This document shows positions 60,518-64,000 of a DNA stretch of 64,000 nucleotides, one piece after another. This DNA is from Sphingomonas sp. A2-49 (lineage in GTDB: Bacteria; Pseudomonadota; Alphaproteobacteria; Sphingomonadales; Sphingomonadaceae): positions 682,001-746,000 of the forward strand of contig NZ_JAJLPA010000001.1 in the NCBI RefSeq assembly GCF_025548555.1, given 5' to 3'. Every line of letters begins with the position of its first letter. Position 1 is the first letter of the stretch. The notes below the pieces were generated by a model. That model saw nothing but the letters and a program-made list of their open reading frames with translations. It was not told the DNA's origin and did not search any database. A program made the position numbers and the translations under genes.

Positions 60518-62784
60518 GCCCGACCCCGGCGGCCGACATGCCGGCGCAGATCCTTGCCGGGCTCCGCGTGCTGGACCTGTCGCACGGTATCCCCGGGCCG
60601 ATGGCCGCGCTGCAGCTGTCCGAGGCGGGGGCCGACGTCGTGAAGGTGACGATTCCGGGCGAGGCCCGCGACGAGGACGCGCCCGACATCCTCGCGGCGG
60701 TGCTCGATCGGTTCAAGCAGCGGATCGTGCTCGACGGCGCGGCGGACGGCATCGACGACACGCTCGACCGTCTGCTCGCCGAAGCGGACGTGCTGATCCA
60801 CGATCTGCCGCCCGCGGTCGCGCGACGCCGCGGCCTGGACGATGCGCGGCTGTTCGCGCGGTATCCGCGCCTGATCGTCTCGGCGGTCACCGGCTGGCCC
60901 GCGACGCATGCGAAGGCCGAGGCGCCGGCGCGCGAGACGCTCGTCCTGGCCGCGCTCGGCATCCTCGACGAACAGCCGGGCCATCGCCCGGGCCCGGTGT
61001 TCGTGCGGATGCCGTTCGCCAGCTGGACCGCAGGCTGGCTCGCGGCGATCGCGGTCGTGGCGCGGCTGATCGCGCGGACCCGCGACGGGCATGGCGGCGC
61101 GGCGCACACCAGCCTGGCGCAGGCGGCGCTCGTGCCGATGACGATGCACTGGTCGCGCGCCGAGACGCCCTCCCCCGCCTTTGCCAAGGGGCTGTCCAAG
61201 GATATCCCGATCCCGCTGCACCAGGCGTCCGACGGCCGGTGGATCCATGTCCATTATTCCCCCGACAAGGCGCCGTGGATGGCGGACGCGCTGGCCGCGA
61301 TGGGCCCCGACGCGGTCCGGCGTGAGAATGCGCGCTTCGCGCCCTCGCACGTCGCGCCCAATTACGGGGCCAACAAGGCGATCATCGCCGGGCGCCCCGC
61401 CGCGGACTGGGTCGCGCATTTCTGGGCGCACGACGTCGCCGCGCAGATCGCCGCGCCGTTCGGCGAGATCTATGCGGACCCACAGGCGGCGGCCAACGGC
61501 TTCGTCGCGACCGTCGAGGACCCGGTGCTCGGCGCGACGCTGCAGCCCGGCGTCCCCTTCACGGTCGCGCCGGCGTCGCGCATCCGGCATTCGACCGCCG
61601 GGCTCGAGACCGACGCCGACGCGATCCTGCGGCGCTGGACGCCGCGCGCAGCGGTCGCGGTGCCAGCGGCGACCGCACCCCGCGCACCACTCGACGGGCT
61701 GAAGGTGCTCGACCTCGGCGCGTATCTGGCGGGTCCGTTCGCGACGATGCTGCTGGCCGATCTCGGCGCCGACGTGATCAAGGTGGAGCCGCCGACGGGC
61801 GACGCGATGCGCCGGCTCGAGCGCCAGTTCGCGGGTATCCAGCGCGGCAAGCGCGGCCTGGCGATGATGCTCGGCCGTCCCGAGACCGGCGCGGCGACCG
61901 CGGCGCTCGCGCGCTGGGCCGATGTCGTGCACCACAATATCCGCCGGCCCGCGGCGCGCAAGCTGGGCGTCGACTACGACACGCTGAAGGCGGAGCATGC
62001 CGACATCGTCTATTGCCATGTCAGTTCCTATGGTCCGCTCGGCGAGCGCGCCGACTGGCCGGGCTTCGACCAGCTGTTCCAGGCGGCGTGCGGCTGGGAG
62101 GTCGAGAATGGCGGCGCGGGCAATCCGCCGCTGTGGCTGCGCTTCGGCATCGTCGACTTCTACGGCGGGCTCGCGTCGGTGTTCGCGACCCTGCTGGCGC
62201 GCGTCGAGCATGGCCGCAGCGGCGCAGGACAGGCGGTCGCGGCCTCGCTGCTGGGCGGCGCTATGCTGACGATGGCGGAGGCGATCATTCCGGCGAACGG
62301 CGGCCTGACGCCGATCGCGCATCTCGACCACGCGCAGATGGGGGTGTTGCGGCACCACCGGCTATATGCGACCGGCACCGACTGGATCGCGGTGGCCGCG
62401 CTCGCCGACCGCGAGCGCGCCGCGTTCGACGTGGTCGTCGGCGCGGATGCGGGGGCCTGGCTCGCCGGGCGCGACGCCGATGCGGCCTTGTCGCAATTGG
62501 CCGAGGCGGGCGTGCCTGCGGAACGCGTCGCGCGCGCGCAGCATGACGCGTTCCTCGATTCGGCGGATCATGCGGCGGCCGGGCTTCACGCCGACTATCC
62601 CCACCGGGAGTACGGGCACGTGCGGCAGATCGGCGGTTTCTGGGATTTCGACGACCTGCCGCTGCATCTCGGCCTGGCGTCGCCGGCGCTCGGCGAACAT
62701 ACCGCCGAGACGCTGGCCATGGTCGGGATCGATGCGGCGGCGCGCGCGGCGTTGTCGGCGCAAGGGCTGATCCACCAGGCCTGA
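60514..62784 (+). CDS. Tandem CaiB/BaiF (family III) CoA transferase
   Basis: A 756-residue protein made of two family III CoA-transferase units. The C-terminal unit (from about 392) is complete: L-K-V-L-D-L-G-A-Y-L-A-G-P, V-I-K-V-E-P-P-T-G-D and a catalytic Asp near 548 (F-G-I-V-D-F-Y-G-G). The N-terminal unit (about 14-380) has L-R-V-L-D-L-S-H-G and V-V-K-V-T-I-P-G-E, but Ala-Ser stands where the Asp belongs (V-R-M-P-F-A-S-W-T). So one half is catalytic and the other probably structural, giving an internal pseudo-dimer. It would move CoA between carboxylates, sparing ATP. Last gene of the kinase operon. Confidence 0.93.
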   Translation: MSPTPAADMPAQILAGLRVLDLSHGIPGPMAALQLSEAGADVVKVTIPGEARDEDAPDILAAVLDRFKQRIVLDGAADGIDDTLDRLLAEADVLIHDLPPAVARRRGLDDARLFARYPRLIVSAVTGWPATHAKAEAPARETLVLAALGILDEQPGHRPGPVFVRMPFASWTAGWLAAIAVVARLIARTRDGHGGAAHTSLAQAALVPMTMHWSRAETPSPAFAKGLSKDIPIPLHQASDGRWIHVHYSPDKAPWMADALAAMGPDAVRRENARFAPSHVAPNYGANKAIIAGRPAADWVAHFWAHDVAAQIAAPFGEIYADPQAAANGFVATVEDPVLGATLQPGVPFTVAPASRIRHSTAGLETDADAILRRWTPRAAVAVPAATAPRAPLDGLKVLDLGAYLAGPFATMLLADLGADVIKVEPPTGDAMRRLERQFAGIQRGKRGLAMMLGRPETGAATAALARWADVVHHNIRRPAARKLGVDYDTLKAEHADIVYCHVSSYGPLGERADWPGFDQLFQAACGWEVENGGAGNPPLWLRFGIVDFYGGLASVFATLLARVEHGRSGAGQAVAASLLGGAMLTMAEAIIPANGGLTPIAHLDHAQMGVLRHHRLYATGTDWIAVAALADRERAAFDVVVGADAGAWLAGRDADAALSQLAEAGVPAERVARAQHDAFLDSADHAAAGLHADYPHREYGHVRQIGGFWDFDDLPLHLGLASPALGEHTAETLAMVGIDAAARAALSAQGLIHQA

Positions 62785-62803
62785 CGCCCCGCCGCGCGCG
62801 GGC

Positions 62804-63283
62804 TTAGTCGGCGGCGGTGTCGCGTGCCGCGCGGTGCGCCTTCAGCCCGGCCTCGTGACGCTCGAAATGGTCGCTGCGGCGCTCCACCCAGACGCCGTGC
62901 GCCCGTGCCAGCGGGGTCGCGTCGCCGGCCAGGGTCAAGGTCGCCGAGAGCATCCAGCGCCGCCCCTCCTGCGCATCGATCGACACCGCGATCGCGAGCG
63001 GCTCCTCGACCGGCACGGGCTTCAGAAAGTCGGTCGTCAGCGTCGCGGTCACCGCGGGAATGCCGCGCTGGCCGAGCGAACGCCCCATCACGTCGTCGAA
63101 GACCGCCGCGGTCCAGCCGCCATGCGCGACGCGCGGTCCGGCGTGAAAGGTCGCGGCGCACACGACCGCCGCCAGCGCGGCGTCGTCCGTCAGCGAGATC
63201 GGCCCCACCCCCAATCGGCAGCGACCATAAGCGCGGCAGCTGCCGCACAGGAATTCTGGCGCGCTCCCGGCCGGATCAGACAT
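62804..63283 (-). CDS. PaaI-type thioesterase-like (hotdog fold) protein
   Basis: A 159-residue protein with an N-terminal C-G-S-C-R-A-Y-G-R-C cysteine cluster (about 13-22) that may bind a metal. A hotdog thioesterase domain follows, with H-A-G-P-R-V-A-H-G-G-W-T-A-A-V-F-D-D-V (about 46-64). The H-G-G and acidic D-D fit PaaI/YbgC-like acyl-CoA thioesterases. ATG 63281-63283 overlaps the last 8 bases of the upstream dihydrolipoyl dehydrogenase gene, so the pair is in one operon. The Cys cluster is not usual for the family, and its meaning is unclear. Confidence 0.85.
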   Translation of the reverse strand: MSDPAGSAPEFLCGSCRAYGRCRLGVGPISLTDDAALAAVVCAATFHAGPRVAHGGWTAAVFDDVMGRSLGQRGIPAVTATLTTDFLKPVPVEEPLAIAVSIDAQEGRRWMLSATLTLAGDATPLARAHGVWVERRSDHFERHEAGLKAHRAARDTAAD

Positions 63284-64000
63284 GGATCGCATGCCCGAGC
63301 GCGGCGAGCGCGCTTTCGTGGATCGCCTCGCAGAGCGTGGGGTGCGCATGGATGATGCCCGCGACATCCTCCAGCACCGCGCCCATCTCGATCAGCGTGC
63401 CGAACTCGCCGGCGAATTCGGAGATATGCGCGCCGACCGCCTGGATGCCCAGGATCCGGTGATCCGACGCGCGCGCCGTGACCCGGACGAAGCCGCCATC
63501 GTCGCCCGCGTCCATCGACAGGGCGCGGCCATTGGCGAGGAACGGGAACTGGCCGACGATCGTCGCGGTGCCGGCGGGCACGTCGTGCGGCGACAGGCCG
63601 ACGCTCACGATCTCGGGCTCCGTGAAGCATACCGCGGGGATCGCCAGCGGGGCGAACCGGCGCGTCTTGCCTGCGATGATCTCCGCGACGCATTCGCCCT
63701 GTGCCGAGGCCTTGTGCGCCAGCATCGGTTCGCCGACCAGATCGCCGATCGCCCAGACGTTGGTGGTCGAGGTCGCGCAGCGATCGTCGACGCGAACGAA
63801 GCGACCGTCCATCGCCAGGTTCATCGCCTCCAGCCCCCAGCCCGCGACGTTGGGCGTGCGCCCGACCGTGACGAGGATGCGATCGGCGGGCAGCACGCAG
63901 CGCGCGCCGTCTGCGGTCTCGATCGCGAGGCCCTCCCCTTCCTCGCCCACCGCGCGCGCGCCGAGATGCACCGCGACGTCGTGCGCCTTCAGCCAGCGCC
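63276..64000 (-). CDS. lpd: Dihydrolipoyl dehydrogenase (N-terminal part beyond window)
   Basis: The C-terminal 240 or so residues of a dihydrolipoamide dehydrogenase (E3); the gene continues past 64000. Visible are V-T-V-G-R-T-P-N (NAD domain end), A-I-G-D-L-V (FAD), the interface domain V-C-F-T-E-P-E-I and the catalytic pair in H-A-H-P-T-L-C-E-A (His and Glu five residues apart). It reoxidises lipoamide of 2-oxoacid dehydrogenase complexes or the glycine system with NAD. It precedes the thioesterase gene with an 8-base overlap. Which complex it serves depends on genes outside the window. Confidence 0.92.
   Translation of the reverse strand, partial: RWLKAHDVAVHLGARAVGEEGEGLAIETADGARCVLPADRILVTVGRTPNVAGWGLEAMNLAMDGRFVRVDDRCATSTTNVWAIGDLVGEPMLAHKASAQGECVAEIIAGKTRRFAPLAIPAVCFTEPEIVSVGLSPHDVPAGTATIVGQFPFLANGRALSMDAGDDGGFVRVTARASDHRILGIQAVGAHISEFAGEFGTLIEMGAVLEDVAGIIHAHPTLCEAIHESALAALGHAIHV

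Overview
The window is high-GC DNA from an alphaproteobacterium, most likely a sphingomonad (Sphingomonas, Sphingobium or Novosphingobium type). The signs are two TonB-dependent receptors whose N-termini carry the D-I-V-V-T-A-(Q/R)-R-(R/E) signature, many SDR, acyl-CoA dehydrogenase and FAH genes, and a general-stress gene set typical of that group. No tRNA, rRNA, CRISPR array, replication gene or phage gene was recognised.

Region 1 (1 to about 9260) is a stress or housekeeping accessory block. It holds an FdhF/YdeP-like molybdoenzyme cut by the window edge, a decayed DUF1440-type gene, a zinc alcohol dehydrogenase, a DUF892 ferritin-like protein, small hypothetical proteins, a CYP152-type fatty-acid peroxygenase, an MBL-fold RNase Z-like protein, a DUF3008 protein, and a protein-isoaspartate methyltransferase fused to an erythromycin-esterase-like domain. 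A roughly 840 bp IS6-family element (about 9261-10100), whose transposase has an internal amber codon, cuts the fusion gene. What follows the element is not the rest of that gene, so the IS marks a rearrangement junction.

Region 2 (about 10350-62784) is one large catabolic island of about 50 genes. It contains a Rieske ring-hydroxylating oxygenase (alpha and beta) with an apparently 3Fe-4S ferredoxin encoded divergently, a class I cytochrome P450, a putidaredoxin-reductase-like flavoprotein, a BphC-type extradiol dioxygenase with all its ligands, three FAH-family proteins, three amidohydrolase_2 proteins, nine SDRs, an aldo/keto reductase, beta-oxidation genes (CoA ligase, four acyl-CoA dehydrogenases, two crotonases, 3-hydroxyacyl-CoA dehydrogenase, thiolase), a DUF35/thiolase-like pair, a tandem CaiB-type CoA transferase, five transporters, two TonB receptors, one IclR and two TetR regulators. 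The set (Rieske oxygenase with a 3Fe-4S-type ferredoxin, IclR, P450, extradiol dioxygenase, beta-oxidation, Ltp-like thiolase) recalls the dit cluster for abietane diterpenoids in Pseudomonas. A polycyclic terpenoid or steroid-like substrate with an aromatic or aromatisable ring is therefore my best inference; the substrate is not proven.

The likely flow is uptake (TonB receptors, MFS/GPH carriers), P450 and SDR oxidations, ring dihydroxylation, dehydrogenation to a catechol, meta-cleavage, C-C bond hydrolysis by FAH or amidohydrolase proteins, CoA activation and beta-oxidation. A separate block (56637-62784) pairs an ACAD10/11-type dehydrogenase with an APH-type kinase and looks like a phosphorylation-dependent 4-hydroxyacyl-CoA module. 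A recurrent 22-bp element (WTCT-N6-RGAAT-N3-ATTC) lies in at least five promoter regions of region 2, with partial copies in several more, suggesting one regulon.

Region 3 (62804-64000) begins another minus-strand operon: a PaaI-type thioesterase-like protein after the C-terminal part of a dihydrolipoyl dehydrogenase cut by the window end.
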